A stretch of DNA of 64,000 nucleotides, from assembly GCF_029960645.1 (NCBI RefSeq), contig NZ_JASBQY010000013.1:1-64000 (forward strand). Reading direction: 5' to 3'. Position 1 is the first letter of the stretch. Each line of letters starts with the position of its first letter. Origin of the DNA: Arthrobacter sp. AL12 (GTDB taxonomy: Bacteria > Actinomycetota > Actinomycetes > Actinomycetales > Micrococcaceae). Positions 32,801 to 41,342 of this stretch are shown piece by piece. A model generated the notes under the pieces. That model searched no databases. It saw only the letters and a list, made by a program, of their open reading frames with translations, and was not told the origin of the DNA. The translations under genes were made by a program, and so were the position numbers.

Positions 32801-33958
32801 ATGAAGACCTATTTGACCCCAATTGAACTGCAGACCGCCCTCGCGCTCCGCGATTTGTCCGATCCGGCCCAGGGCCCGCACGCGATGTCCCTGCTACTGG
32901 CGGACGTCACCGCGGCCCTGGAAGACCTCTGGGGCATCGGAACTGCAGCGCACCGGCTCAGCCCCCTCGTCGCCACAGCCGACAACTACGACCGACTGGG
33001 TTACTCCCCCGACGACGTCACGCGCGATTCTCGCTACTCCCGACATGTCAGCCCCACGGTGATGCTGCGGAGCCACACCTCGTCGGGTGTCCCGGCCCTG
33101 CTGGATTCGCTGCGCCAGGAAATGGGCCACTACGACCGACTGCATGCGCTTCCGGGCCTGGTGTACCGGCGGGACTCGATCGACCGCACCCACGTGGGCG
33201 CCCCGCACCAGCTGGATCTGTGGCGGCTTAAAGCGCGTGGCCTGCTGGGTTCCGCCGAGCTGGACCGGATGATGGCCGCAGTCGTGGAGGCCGTGCTGCC
33301 GGCCGCCCTGCACCCCGACGTCCAGTGGCGCGCGACCGAGGCACGGCACCACTACACGGACACCGGCAGGCAGCTCGACGTGCTCGTCAGCCAGCCCGAC
33401 GGCAGCCGGGAATGGCTGGAACTGGCCGAATGCGGCCTCGTCGCCGCGCAGGTCCTGCGGGGCTCCGGCCTGGATCCGCGCCGCTGGTCCGGCCTCGCCC
33501 TGGGACTGGGGCTGGACCGTGCCCTGATGCTTCGCAAAGGCATCCGGGACATCCGGCTCCTGCGCTCGGAGAACCCCGAGGTCCAGGCCCAGCTGCTGGA
33601 CCTGGACCCCTACCGGCCCGTATCGGTCATGCCGGAGGTCAGGCGCGATCTGTCCCTCGTGCTCGGATCCGAGGCGGAGGCCGACGTCGAACTGCTGGGT
33701 GACCGTGCGCGCACGGCCCTCGGGGCGGAGTCCGATTCGCTGGCCGCCCTGGAGATTCGGGCCGTCACCCCGGCGTCGGGACTTCCGCCCGCCGCCGTCG
33801 AACGGCTCCGGCTCGCTCCGGGCCAGCTGAACGTGCTGCTGCGGCTGGTGCTGCAGCCGCTGGACCGGACGCTGACGGACGGGGAGGCCAACCGCCTGCG
33901 CGACCGCGTCTACCTTGCCTTGCACCGGGGCGAAGTGCTCGAGCTGATCGCCGGTTAG
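32801..33958 (+). CDS. srmL: PheS-related ligase of unknown function (SrmL-type)
   Basis: A 385-aa homologue of phenylalanyl-tRNA synthetase alpha subunit with class II synthetase motifs. They are NYDRLGYSPDDVTRDSRY and MLRSHTS (residues 62-94), motif 2 LVYRRDSIDRTHVGAPHQ (120-137) and motif 3 GLALGLGLDRALMLRKGIRD (231-250). It has a C-terminal ferredoxin-fold anticodon-binding-like domain from about residue 275 (MPEVRRDLSLVLG). Single-chain catalytic plus FDX-ACB architecture resembles mitochondrial PheRS. The usual Q-x-E-G of the Phe pocket after motif 2 is replaced by QLDLW, and there is no pheT here, so it is not the housekeeping enzyme. NCBI names this family 'PheS-related mystery ligase SrmL'. 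Substrate unknown. Confidence 0.85.
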   Translation: MKTYLTPIELQTALALRDLSDPAQGPHAMSLLLADVTAALEDLWGIGTAAHRLSPLVATADNYDRLGYSPDDVTRDSRYSRHVSPTVMLRSHTSSGVPALLDSLRQEMGHYDRLHALPGLVYRRDSIDRTHVGAPHQLDLWRLKARGLLGSAELDRMMAAVVEAVLPAALHPDVQWRATEARHHYTDTGRQLDVLVSQPDGSREWLELAECGLVAAQVLRGSGLDPRRWSGLALGLGLDRALMLRKGIRDIRLLRSENPEVQAQLLDLDPYRPVSVMPEVRRDLSLVLGSEAEADVELLGDRARTALGAESDSLAALEIRAVTPASGLPPAAVERLRLAPGQLNVLLRLVLQPLDRTLTDGEANRLRDRVYLALHRGEVLELIAG

Positions 33959-34016
33959 GGCCGCGGGGCCGGTCCGGGGCGGCAGCCGGGGAATCAGCTG
34001 CCGGCCGCAACGGCGG

Positions 34017-34022
34017 TAAGTT
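34017..34022 (+). promoter_or_regulatory. -10 box, leaderless promoter of lipoprotein 1
   Basis: TAAGTT lies 6 nt before ATG 34029. The intervening GGAGGC is also a possible ribosome-binding site, so both modes are possible. Confidence 0.5.
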
Positions 34023-34028
34023 GGAGGC

Positions 34029-34532
34029 ATGCTTTTCCTTTCCCCCGGCCCCCGGCGTGCCCGGACCATCCGGCGCGCCGCCCCGCCCATCCGGCACACA
34101 GCCCGGCCCATCTGGCGCACCGCGCACGCGCTGGCGGCGGGCGCCGCCGTCGTCCTGGCCGCAGCTGCGTGCTCCCCGGCCGGTTCCATCGAGGCGGCCG
34201 ATGTGCCGGAGTGGAAGGCGACGGCGCTTCCCGCCGCCGCGGGGGTCGTGGTCGAGGATGCGGGAAAGATCCTCAACCGCGATCCGGTCGTCAAGACCGC
34301 ACCCGGGATTGGGGCGGGCAGTTACGTCCTGACCATCACCTGTGAGGGCGGAGGCAAGGCCTTCTTCGACGTCTCCCTCGATGGCACCAGGCTGACCGAA
34401 GCCGGTGCGGCCTGCAACGGCAGCCGCGAGACAGTACGCATCAAAGTACCTGCCGCGGGCACCCTTCAGATCGGCGCCTCAAGTGTGGATGCTCCGCTCA
34501 TTTACGCCTACCACCTGGTGCCTGCGGCGTAG
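34029..34532 (+). CDS. putative secreted lipoprotein, tandem paralogue 1
   Basis: A 167-aa protein with an Arg-rich N terminus (PRRARTIRRAAPPIRH), a hydrophobic helix (ALAAGAAVVLAAAAC) and a lipobox-like AAAC. The mature part ends in a domain patterned GSYVLTITCEGGGKAFFDVSLDG ... ACNGSRETVRI, with two cysteines about 35 residues apart. The same pattern recurs in the next two genes. No known enzyme motifs; the spaced beta-strands and Cys pair suggest a small beta-sandwich. Cell-surface location is inferred from the signal. Confidence 0.75.
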   Translation: MLFLSPGPRRARTIRRAAPPIRHTARPIWRTAHALAAGAAVVLAAAACSPAGSIEAADVPEWKATALPAAAGVVVEDAGKILNRDPVVKTAPGIGAGSYVLTITCEGGGKAFFDVSLDGTRLTEAGAACNGSRETVRIKVPAAGTLQIGASSVDAPLIYAYHLVPAA

Positions 34533-34600
34533 CAGCCTGCATCCGACACGGCAGTGGCGCCGGGACTTGTGTTCATCGCCCCCGCCGCTAGGCTCGGTTC

Positions 34601-35173
34601 ATGTCTGCTACTGGGGGTATGCACCGGCCGGTTCGGGCCGCACTGTTGCTGGCGGTGGCCGCCACTGCAGCGTCGCTGGCCGGATGTGAAGTCGCCGACG
34701 ACGTCGGACTCTCACCGGCCGCGGCCGGGCCGTCCGCCCGGTCGTACCCTGCCAGGGCACCGTTGCCCGCCCTGGACCCGGAACTCGCTGCCGCCCAGGC
34801 CCGCAACTTGCTGGAGCTGGACGCCGTGCTCGGCTCACCGGAGGGCCTTCTCTTCGGCGGATCGGGCGGGATCGGCGACACCAGCAGCGGAGGACTCGCG
34901 ACGTCGGGCATTATCACTCGGGCCGGGCAGTACAAAGTCACCGCAGCCTGCGTCGGGGCAGCCGATGCGCACCTGTCCGTCACCCAGGGCGCCCGCCAAG
35001 GCGGCACGCTCCTGGAGCGAAACTTCGACTGCGGGAGCGTGGCGGAAGCGCTGATCGACCTGCTACCCGGGACCGCATCGGCTCACCTCATCCGGTATGG
35101 CGACGGCGGTCCAGAGCCCCGGACCGGCGCCGTTGCAGGTGTCCGGATCAGCTTCAACGAGTCGGGGCAGTAG
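34601..35173 (+). CDS. putative secreted lipoprotein, tandem paralogue 2
   Basis: A 190-aa protein starting at ATG 34601. Its lipoprotein signal is AALLLAVAATAASLAGC and the mature Cys is followed by EVADDV. The C-terminal domain repeats the family pattern: RAGQYKVTAACVGAADAHLS, then FDCGSVAEALID. TAGGCT at 34589-34594 lies 6 nt before the start and there is no Shine-Dalgarno sequence, so it is probably leaderless and transcribed from its own promoter. It follows paralogue 1 by 68 bp. Confidence 0.78.
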   Translation: MSATGGMHRPVRAALLLAVAATAASLAGCEVADDVGLSPAAAGPSARSYPARAPLPALDPELAAAQARNLLELDAVLGSPEGLLFGGSGGIGDTSSGGLATSGIITRAGQYKVTAACVGAADAHLSVTQGARQGGTLLERNFDCGSVAEALIDLLPGTASAHLIRYGDGGPEPRTGAVAGVRISFNESGQ

Positions 35174-35246
35174 ACACCGGCGGCACCCTAATTCCACCCG
35201 CCATTAGACTCTGGCGCTCAGGCAGGGGCGGGGTTACAGTCTGGCT

Positions 35247-35786
35247 ATGCCCACTGTTCCAGTGACGGGCGTGGCACGGAGTCGCAAGGCATCAGCCTTG
35301 GGACTTTCGTTGATTCTGGCCGCGGCAATGGCCCTGGCTGGGTGCGCCTACGAATACGAAGACGCTTTTGCCAGCGGGACGGAGTCTGCATCCGCCCCGG
35401 GGTCCACCGATGCGGCGCTGCCAGGGGATCCGGCGACGCGACAGCCTGTCTCCGGCGCCGAACTGGATGCGTGGCTGTCCCTGGTTCTCCCCGCCACCGA
35501 AGGCGAGGTGCTCCACACCGGCTACGGCACCCTTGAGGCAGATGAGGAACGGGAGGAGACAACTGCCCAGCTGCCCAGCGGCACCTATTCGTTGACCCTC
35601 GCCTGCCGGAGCCCGCGACGGGTCTCGTTCAGTATCGAACACGGGGACCAGGAACTGGTGGACCTTAACCTGCGCTGCGAAACCCCACGCGTAAACGTCG
35701 TGTATCTGAGCGCCGACGCCGTGCTCACCATCAAGGTGGAAGCCGTCGCCGGAGCCAACTTCGCCTACCGGGTAACCCGCATCTGA
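35247..35786 (+). CDS. putative secreted lipoprotein, tandem paralogue 3
   Basis: A 179-aa protein with a clear lipoprotein signal (LGLSLILAAAMALAGC) and a Tyr/Glu-rich mature start (AYEYEDAF). The C-terminal domain has SGTYSLTLACRSPRRVSFSI and LRCETPRVNVVYL, matching the two-Cys pattern of its two upstream neighbours. TACAGT at 35235-35240 stands 6 nt before ATG 35247. The three genes share domain, size and promoter style but little else, so duplication is old. Function unknown. Confidence 0.78.
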   Translation: MPTVPVTGVARSRKASALGLSLILAAAMALAGCAYEYEDAFASGTESASAPGSTDAALPGDPATRQPVSGAELDAWLSLVLPATEGEVLHTGYGTLEADEEREETTAQLPSGTYSLTLACRSPRRVSFSIEHGDQELVDLNLRCETPRVNVVYLSADAVLTIKVEAVAGANFAYRVTRI

Positions 35787-35826
35787 GGCCACACGCCGGT
35801 CTGCGAACCCAGACCGCAGGATAACT

Positions 35827-35886
35827 GGCGGACTGGCCCCTGGCTGGCCGGATTCAGGCGGACTGGCCCCTGGCTGGACGGATTCA
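35827..35886. repeat. 30-bp tandem duplication at the trhO 3' end
   Basis: Two 30-bp units (35827-35856, 35857-35886) differ at one base. The second contains the trhO stop codon, so the duplication copied the gene's last bases into the intergenic gap. Confidence 0.85.
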
Positions 35887-36777
35887 GGCCGCGCAGCCGT
35901 CTGGGCAGCGGAGCGTCTCTGGGCTGGCGGCGCAGTCCGAGCAATAGAGCGTGAGTGTGCGGCAGGACGCGTTGGAGCAGTTCTCGAATTTACTCGTGGG
36001 CGCAGAGCAGCGGACGCATGCGCCAATGGTCTTCGCGTCCTCGCTGAATTCAAGGTGCATGCGCTTGTCGAACACGTAGAGGGACCCCTCCCAGAGGCCC
36101 TGGTCCTTGAAGGTTTCGCCGTAGCGGACGATCCCGCCGTCGAGCTGGTAGACCTCCTTGAAGCCGCGTTTGACCATCAGGCTCGACAGCACCTCGCAGC
36201 GGATGCCGCCAGTGCAGTACGTGACGACCGGTTTGTCCTTGAGCGCGTCGTACTTGCCTGAGTCGAGTTCCTTGATGAAGTCGTGGGTGGTGGCCGCATC
36301 CGGGACGATCGCGTCCTTGAATTTGCCGATCTGGGCCTCGAAGCCGTTGCGGCCGTCGAAGAACACGACGTCCTCCCCGGCCTCCTTCCGCGCGGCCACG
36401 AGCTCGTGCAGTTCCTCGGGCAAAAGGCGGGTACCGCCGCCGACGACGCCGCCGGCATCGACCCTGAGCTCTCCGGGGGCGCCAAAGGAGACAATCTCGT
36501 CGCGGACCTTGACGCTCAGCCGGGGGAAATCGGCGGCGCCGCCGTCGGACCACTTCACGTCGATCCCGTGGAATCCCTTGTATTCACGGGTGGTCTTCAC
36601 GTACTGCTTGACCGCGTTTAGCTGACCGCCGACGGTCGCATTGATGCCGTCCTTGGAGATGATAATGCGGCCGGTCAGGCCGAGTTTCTCGCAAAGCGCA
36701 CGCTGCCAGAGCCGGACGGCGTCCGGGTCCGGGAGCGGGGTAAAGCCGTAAAAGAGCACAATTCTGTTCAAAGCCAC
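35884..36777 (-). CDS. trhO: tRNA uridine(34) hydroxylase TrhO (rhodanese-like, UPF0176)
   Basis: TrhO hydroxylates U34 of tRNA anticodons to ho5U using oxygen. The 297-aa protein has the N-terminal acylphosphatase-like domain ([13 protein letters not shown], then [11 protein letters not shown]) and the rhodanese domain with active-site Cys188 in [12 protein letters not shown] Cys-rich C-terminal tail (about residues 252-296, with repeated Cys pairs) may bind zinc. The start is GTG 36777, 6 nt after TACCCT (plus-strand 36784-36789), another leaderless arrangement. It is convergent with the lipoprotein triplet. Confidence 0.93.
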   Translation of the reverse strand: MALNRIVLFYGFTPLPDPDAVRLWQRALCEKLGLTGRIIISKDGINATVGGQLNAVKQYVKTTREYKGFHGIDVKWSDGGAADFPRLSVKVRDEIVSFGAPGELRVDAGGVVGGGTRLLPEELHELVAARKEAGEDVVFFDGRNGFEAQIGKFKDAIVPDAATTHDFIKELDSGKYDALKDKPVVTYCTGGIRCEVLSSLMVKRGFKEVYQLDGGIVRYGETFKDQGLWEGSLYVFDKRMHLEFSEDAKTIGACVRCSAPTSKFENCSNASCRTLTLYCSDCAASPETLRCPDGCAA

Positions 36778-36979
36778 GTTTTAAGGGTACCGGGTGTCAC
36801 TGGAAGCCCCGGTCAGCGGGCCGGGGCGCGGGGACGCCCGTTCTGCGGACCCGTGGCAGCGGTCCAGACGCCCGTCCCGCCGACGCAGGGGGCGGCGGTC
36901 CGGTCACAATTCCGTAAGCAAGACCTGTTCCCGGACCCGGCCACTGTTGCTTGCGGCGGGGCTGGAATACGCTCATCAC

Positions 36980-37672
36980 ATGAGTCTTGAGGCCATGGTG
37001 GAAGACACCACTCATCTGCTGGAAATCTGGGTCACCGGCTGGGCCGGCTGCCGGGGATATGAGACACGCAGGGAGGGCCGCTTCCCGGCGGCGTTCAGGG
37101 GGGACACAACCCACGAATGGGAATACTTCGCCCATGATCCCTCCGATGCGGAGTTCGCGGCCCTGGCCGCTGCCACCGCCGAGGTACCCGCCCGGATCCT
37201 CACGGTCCTCACGAATAACGTGGCGCGGTACCACTTCCTGGCCCAGCAGCACAGGCTCAACGTCACGTCCGCCTCGCAGACGATGATGATCGTGGACATG
37301 GAGACCCAGGACGCCGAGGATCCCTGGCTTCCGGATGATGATCTCCGGTGGGTTCCGTCCCGGATCGACGGGGTCCACCATGCCGTGGTGTATGCAGGGG
37401 AAGAGGTGGCGGCAAGCGGGCGCCTGTTCGTGGTGGGCCACACTGCAATCTTCGACAAGATCGTCACCGAGCCCGGGTACCAGCGCCGGGGTCTGGGCAG
37501 CTTCATCATGCGCGCCCTCGCCGCCCAGGCTTTTGAGCACGACGTCGAAACCGGGCTCCTGCTCGCTTCACTCGACGGGCAGCAGCTCTACTCTCACCTC
37601 GGCTGGACCACGGTCAGCCGCGTGCTGATGCTCTCCGCCTCCGACGAGGGCTCGGACCTGTCCGTGGGCTGA
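36980..37672 (+). CDS. GNAT family N-acetyltransferase
   Basis: A 230-aa acetyl-CoA-dependent acetyltransferase. The CoA-binding motif A is in the C-terminal half: FDKIVTEPGYQRRGLGSFIMRALAAQAF, followed by LLASLDGQQLYSHLGW. The N-terminal ~110 residues are a less conserved extension (GWAGCRGYETRREG). The start ATG 36980 lies 6 nt after TACGCT (36968-36973) and no Shine-Dalgarno sequence is seen; the open frame upstream is Arg/Ser-rich and non-coding in character. Substrate unknown. Confidence 0.83.
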   Translation: MSLEAMVEDTTHLLEIWVTGWAGCRGYETRREGRFPAAFRGDTTHEWEYFAHDPSDAEFAALAAATAEVPARILTVLTNNVARYHFLAQQHRLNVTSASQTMMIVDMETQDAEDPWLPDDDLRWVPSRIDGVHHAVVYAGEEVAASGRLFVVGHTAIFDKIVTEPGYQRRGLGSFIMRALAAQAFEHDVETGLLLASLDGQQLYSHLGWTTVSRVLMLSASDEGSDLSVG

Positions 37673-37733
37673 GGCCCTGGGCCGGAGGGTCACGCGCCCC
37701 GGACGATTTGAGGCCGGGTGAAAGAATGTACGA

Positions 37734-40121
37734 GTGAACCCACATGAGTCCCTGATTCCGTTGCTGGGCCGCGGCCCGGACCCGGAACAGCTCCGCCATG
37801 TGCGCACCATTCCCGCCCGCGAGGCCGTGCACGCGCCCTGGCCTGAGTGGACCCACCCCGATGTGGTGATCGCCTACGGTTCGCTCGGCATCCACGAGCC
37901 GTACCGCCACCAGATCCAGGCCGCCGACCTCGCCCACGCCGGCGAGCACGTGGTGATCGCCACCGGCACCGCCTCCGGAAAGTCGCTGGCCTACCAGCTG
38001 CCGGCGCTGGACGCGATCCACCGCTCTGAACTGCGGGTCCTTGCCGAACCGGGCAAGATCCACGACGACGGCGCCGTCACCTTGTATCTGTCGCCCACCA
38101 AGGCCCTGGCCGCCGACCAGCTGGCCGCCATCCGGGCGCTGAAACTCCCCACCGTCCGGGCCGAGACCTATGACGGCGACACCGACCCCGCGTCCCGCCG
38201 CTGGATCCGGGACCACGCGAACTTCATTCTGGCCAACCCGGACATGCTGCACTTCGGTATCCTCCCCAACCACGCCTGGTGGGCGCGGTTCTTCCGCCGG
38301 CTGCGCTACGTGGTCGTGGACGAGGCCCACAGCTACCGCGGCGTCTTCGGATCCCACGTGGCCAACCTGATGCGCCGGCTGCGCCGGATCTGCGCCTACT
38401 ACAGCCCGGACGGGTCCGGACCGGTGTTCATCGCAGCCTCCGCCACGGCGTCGGAGCCCGGCACCTCCTTCGGCCGGCTCATCGGCGCTCCGGTCCGGGC
38501 TGTGTCCAAGGACTCCTCGCCCCACGGCTCCACGACCGTCGCGTTCTGGGAGCCTGCCCTGACCGAGGTCCGCGGCGAGAACGGCGCCAAGGAGCGGCGC
38601 ACGGCCGTCGCGGAAACCGCGGACCTGCTGGCCAATCTGGTCTCGTCGCGGGTGCGGACCATTGCGTTCATCAAGTCCCGGCGCGGCGCAGAAACCATTG
38701 CCACCATCACCAGGCGCCTCCTCGACGAGGTCGATCCCAGCCTGCCGCAACGGGTCGCGGCCTACCGCTCGGGCTACCTGCCGGAGGAGCGCCGGGCCCT
38801 GGAGAAAGCGCTGCGCTCCGGCGAGCTGCTGGGCGTCTCCAGCACCTCGGCCCTGGAACTGGGAATTGACATCTCCGGACTCGACGCCGTGCTCGTGGCC
38901 GGCTGGCCCGGGACCCGCGCGTCGTTGTTCCAGCAGATCGGCCGGGCCGGCCGGGCCGGGCAGGATGCCATCGCCGCCTTCGTCGCCAGCGATGACCCGC
39001 TGGACACCTATCTGGTAAACCACCCCGAGGCGATCTTCGACGTCTCGGTGGAGGCCACGGTCTTCGATCCCTCCAATCCTTACGTGCTGGGTCCGCACCT
39101 GTGTGCCGCCGCCGCCGAACTGCCGATCGGGCACGCCGAACTGGGCCTTTTCGGTGCGACGTCCGAGAAATTGCTGGACCAACTCGTGGCCCAGGGATAC
39201 CTGCGCCGGCGCCCGGCGGGGTGGTTCTGGACCCACCCGCAAAGCGCCGCGGCCATGGTTAACCTGAGGGCCGACGGCGGCGGCCCGGTGAGCATCGTGG
39301 ACGCCGACACGGGGTCCCTGCTCGGGACCATGGATTCCCCGCAGACGCATTACCAGGCCCACACAGGTGCGATCTACGTCCACCAGGGCGAGAGCTACGT
39401 GGTGGAGGACCTGAACGAGGACGATCACTGCGTGATGGTGCGCCGGGCGAACCCCGACTACTACACCACCGCACGGGACGTGACGCAGATCGAGGTGCTC
39501 GAAACGCAGCGCACCACCCAGTGGGGGGATGTGGCCGTTCACTTCGGCGACGTGAAGGTCACAACGCAGGTGGTCTCTTTCCAGCGCAAGGCGCTGATTT
39601 CCAATGAGATCCTCGGCGAAGAACCGCTGCAGCTGGGCGCCCGGGACCTGTTCACCAAAGCAGTGTGGTTTGTCATGGACAACCGCTCGCTGACCGGCGC
39701 GGGGCTGATCGAGGCCCAGTTCCCGGGCGCCCTGCACGCCGCAGAGCACGCAGCCATCGGTCTGCTGCCGCTGGTAGCCTCCAGCGACCGCTGGGACATC
39801 GGCGGAGTGTCCACGGCCATTCACGCCGACACCGGCGTGCCGACCATCTTTGTGTACGACGGCCACCCCGGCGGGGCAGGCTTCGCCGAGCGCGGCTACG
39901 ACAAGGCCCGGGTCTGGCTCGCCGCCACCCGCGACGCGATCAAGGCCTGCGAATGCGAGTCCGGCTGCCCGTCCTGCGTGCAGTCGCCCAAGTGCGGCAA
40001 CAAGAACAATCCCCTCGACAAGGACGCCGCCGTGACCCTTATCGACGTGCTGCTCCAGGACGCGACAGACCAGATGCTCACCGGGCGGCCGGACCACGCC
40101 GCGACGCCGCTGCAGGCGTAG
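37734..40121 (+). CDS. DEAD/DECH-box helicase of the helicase/secretion neighbourhood (MrfA/YprA-like, DUF1998)
   Basis: A 795-aa superfamily 2 helicase. Walker A is ATGTASGKSLAYQLP (Lys83), Walker B is VVVDEAHSYRG and motif III is SATASEP. The helicase C domain contains STSALELGIDISGLDAVLVAGWPGT and QQIGRAGRAGQ. The C terminus has a zinc cluster CECESGCPSCVQSPKCGN like MrfA, a B. subtilis helicase of mitomycin repair. This subfamily (TIGR03817, as I recall) is defined by lying next to a Tad-type secretion operon, exactly as here. The start is GTG 37734. Its role beside the Tad genes is unexplained; it may simply be DNA repair. Confidence 0.93.
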   Translation: MNPHESLIPLLGRGPDPEQLRHVRTIPAREAVHAPWPEWTHPDVVIAYGSLGIHEPYRHQIQAADLAHAGEHVVIATGTASGKSLAYQLPALDAIHRSELRVLAEPGKIHDDGAVTLYLSPTKALAADQLAAIRALKLPTVRAETYDGDTDPASRRWIRDHANFILANPDMLHFGILPNHAWWARFFRRLRYVVVDEAHSYRGVFGSHVANLMRRLRRICAYYSPDGSGPVFIAASATASEPGTSFGRLIGAPVRAVSKDSSPHGSTTVAFWEPALTEVRGENGAKERRTAVAETADLLANLVSSRVRTIAFIKSRRGAETIATITRRLLDEVDPSLPQRVAAYRSGYLPEERRALEKALRSGELLGVSSTSALELGIDISGLDAVLVAGWPGTRASLFQQIGRAGRAGQDAIAAFVASDDPLDTYLVNHPEAIFDVSVEATVFDPSNPYVLGPHLCAAAAELPIGHAELGLFGATSEKLLDQLVAQGYLRRRPAGWFWTHPQSAAAMVNLRADGGGPVSIVDADTGSLLGTMDSPQTHYQAHTGAIYVHQGESYVVEDLNEDDHCVMVRRANPDYYTTARDVTQIEVLETQRTTQWGDVAVHFGDVKVTTQVVSFQRKALISNEILGEEPLQLGARDLFTKAVWFVMDNRSLTGAGLIEAQFPGALHAAEHAAIGLLPLVASSDRWDIGGVSTAIHADTGVPTIFVYDGHPGGAGFAERGYDKARVWLAATRDAIKACECESGCPSCVQSPKCGNKNNPLDKDAAVTLIDVLLQDATDQMLTGRPDHAATPLQA

Positions 40122-40159
40122 CCGCGGCTGTGTCCCCGGCCACGGCCATGGCCACCCGC

Positions 40160-40552
40160 TCACGGCGGCGGCGGCCCGGCCCTGGCCAGACCGGTGGCCG
40201 CACCCAGGGGAATGCGGACGACGAGTTCAGTCCGGACCTGGACCGTGAACCCGGCGCCGACCGCGCAGCTCAGGACCCGGGCCCCGTTCCGGTGTGCCAC
40301 GTCCACGGCGACCGCGCACGGCTCGCCCGGAGCGATGCCCCGGGCCGCATCCGCGGCGGCGAGGGCCGCCAGGTCCGCGGCAGCCGCCGCCCGGGACGCC
40401 ATCGCGGCCGACTGGGCCAGCAGTGCGAGCAGGACCGCGGCGAGCACGACCAGCAGCCCCAGCCCGAGCGCCAGGACTGTGCCGGCGCCGCGCTCCCCGG
40501 ATTCCCCGGGCTCCCCGCCCGGGCGTGTGCTGCGGCTGCCAGGGCGGCTCAT
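40160..40552 (-). CDS. TadE-like protein of the helicase/secretion neighbourhood
   Basis: A 130-aa protein with one N-terminal membrane helix (GAGTVLALGLGLLVVLAAVLLAL) followed by an alanine-rich pseudopilin-like helix and a small globular tail. It fits the Rv3654c/TIGR03816-type family. Its hydrophobic segment lacks the Glu at position +5 found in the other two pilin-like proteins of this operon. ATG 40552 overlaps the upstream tadE stop codon (ATGA). It is the last gene of the minus-strand Tad operon, convergent with the helicase (38-bp gap). Confidence 0.82.
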   Translation of the reverse strand: MSRPGSRSTRPGGEPGESGERGAGTVLALGLGLLVVLAAVLLALLAQSAAMASRAAAAADLAALAAADAARGIAPGEPCAVAVDVAHRNGARVLSCAVGAGFTVQVRTELVVRIPLGAATGLARAGPPPP

Positions 40553-41034
40553 GCGGCCGGGCCTTGCAGCTGATGGCGCCAGGCCGGGGGGACCCGGGCC
40601 GCGGCCGGGGGCACGGACGATTCGCCCCTGGTCCAGGCGCGGGCCGTGAGAGTCCAGGGAAGGAGCGCGCCAACGGCACCCGGAACCTTGCCGGATACTG
40701 TGACGCTGAGCCATCCGCCGTCGGATGCCACCGCCGACGCCGCTGAGGCGCCCGCGAGCCGGCGGACGATCACATCCACGGCGGCGGCATCCTCGCCCCG
40801 GGCCAGGGCCCGGGCACCGGCCCGTGCCGCCTCCTCCAGCCGCAGCTGGGTGACTCCCGCCGCCGAGCCGGCCAGAAGCAGCGCGAGCAGGAGCAGGACG
40901 GCGGGCAGCGCCACTGCGAATTCGGCAGTTACGACGCCGCGGCATGTGTCCGCGCCCTGCCGCCGCCGGGGGCGCCGTGCGGCTGGAGGTGACGCTGCCC
41001 CGTTCACGCCCCCCGGCGGCCGCCGGCAGCTCAT
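40549..41034 (-). CDS. TadE-family pseudopilin
   Basis: A 161-aa protein, start ATG 41034 overlapping the DUF4244 stop by 4 bp. The segment CRGVVTAEFAVALPAVLLLLALLLAG has the prepilin-like pattern Gly, then Glu at +5 (G/VVTAEF), with an Arg before it. This is typical of TadE minor pilins. The extracytoplasmic remainder (EEAARAGARALARGE) matches Rv3655c-like proteins. It probably works with the DUF4244 protein and the TadE-like protein in a pilus or secretion fibre. Confidence 0.82.
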   Translation of the reverse strand: MSCRRPPGGVNGAASPPAARRPRRRQGADTCRGVVTAEFAVALPAVLLLLALLLAGSAAGVTQLRLEEAARAGARALARGEDAAAVDVIVRRLAGASAASAVASDGGWLSVTVSGKVPGAVGALLPWTLTARAWTRGESSVPPAAARVPPAWRHQLQGPAA

Positions 41035-41342
41035 GGCAAGGCGAGCGCCGAACGGATCAGGTTCAACAGGAATCCCCGGACTTCGTCGCTGCGCATGATG
41101 AACACGAGGATGCCGGCAAACCCCACGGCAGCGAGTGTGGCAATGGCATATTCGGCCGTCGCCATTCCTGTCTCCGAGCCGAACAGCCTCCTCAGCCATC
41201 GAGGCGTTCTCGAGGTCCGCACTCTGAGCGGGCTGGCGGCACTGGCTCCAGGATAGATTTCACGGATCTCAGCGTCCTCCGCCTCGGGATGGACATTCAG
41301 CGTCTCGCGGGTTCCGGCAGTCGTAGCAGGATGGCGTGACAT
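41031..41342 (-). CDS. DUF4244 protein, probable Flp-type pilin
   Basis: A 103-aa protein with a 59-residue hydrophilic N terminus followed by GMATAEYAIATLAAVGFAGI and a short tail. The block Gly59, then Glu at +5 and Tyr at +6 of the presumed mature chain reproduces the Flp pilin processing motif. The mature part would be only 44 residues, as in Flp pilins. The leader is unusually long for a prepilin. AAGGAAAGG upstream of ATG 41342 is a good ribosome-binding site. No prepilin peptidase gene is in the window. The role is inferred from motif and operon. Confidence 0.78.
   Translation of the reverse strand: MSRHPATTAGTRETLNVHPEAEDAEIREIYPGASAASPLRVRTSRTPRWLRRLFGSETGMATAEYAIATLAAVGFAGILVFIMRSDEVRGFLLNLIRSALALP

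Noticed and set aside
32801..33958. Housekeeping phenylalanyl-tRNA synthetase alpha subunit
   Set aside because: No pheT follows, the amino-acid pocket signature is altered, and the single-chain FDX-ACB architecture differs from bacterial PheS.
37614..40163. A very long open frame on the minus strand across the helicase gene (849 codons)
   Set aside because: It is the antisense of a helicase with all conserved motifs. GC-rich codon bias removes stop codons from the opposite strand; the translation has no recognisable domain.
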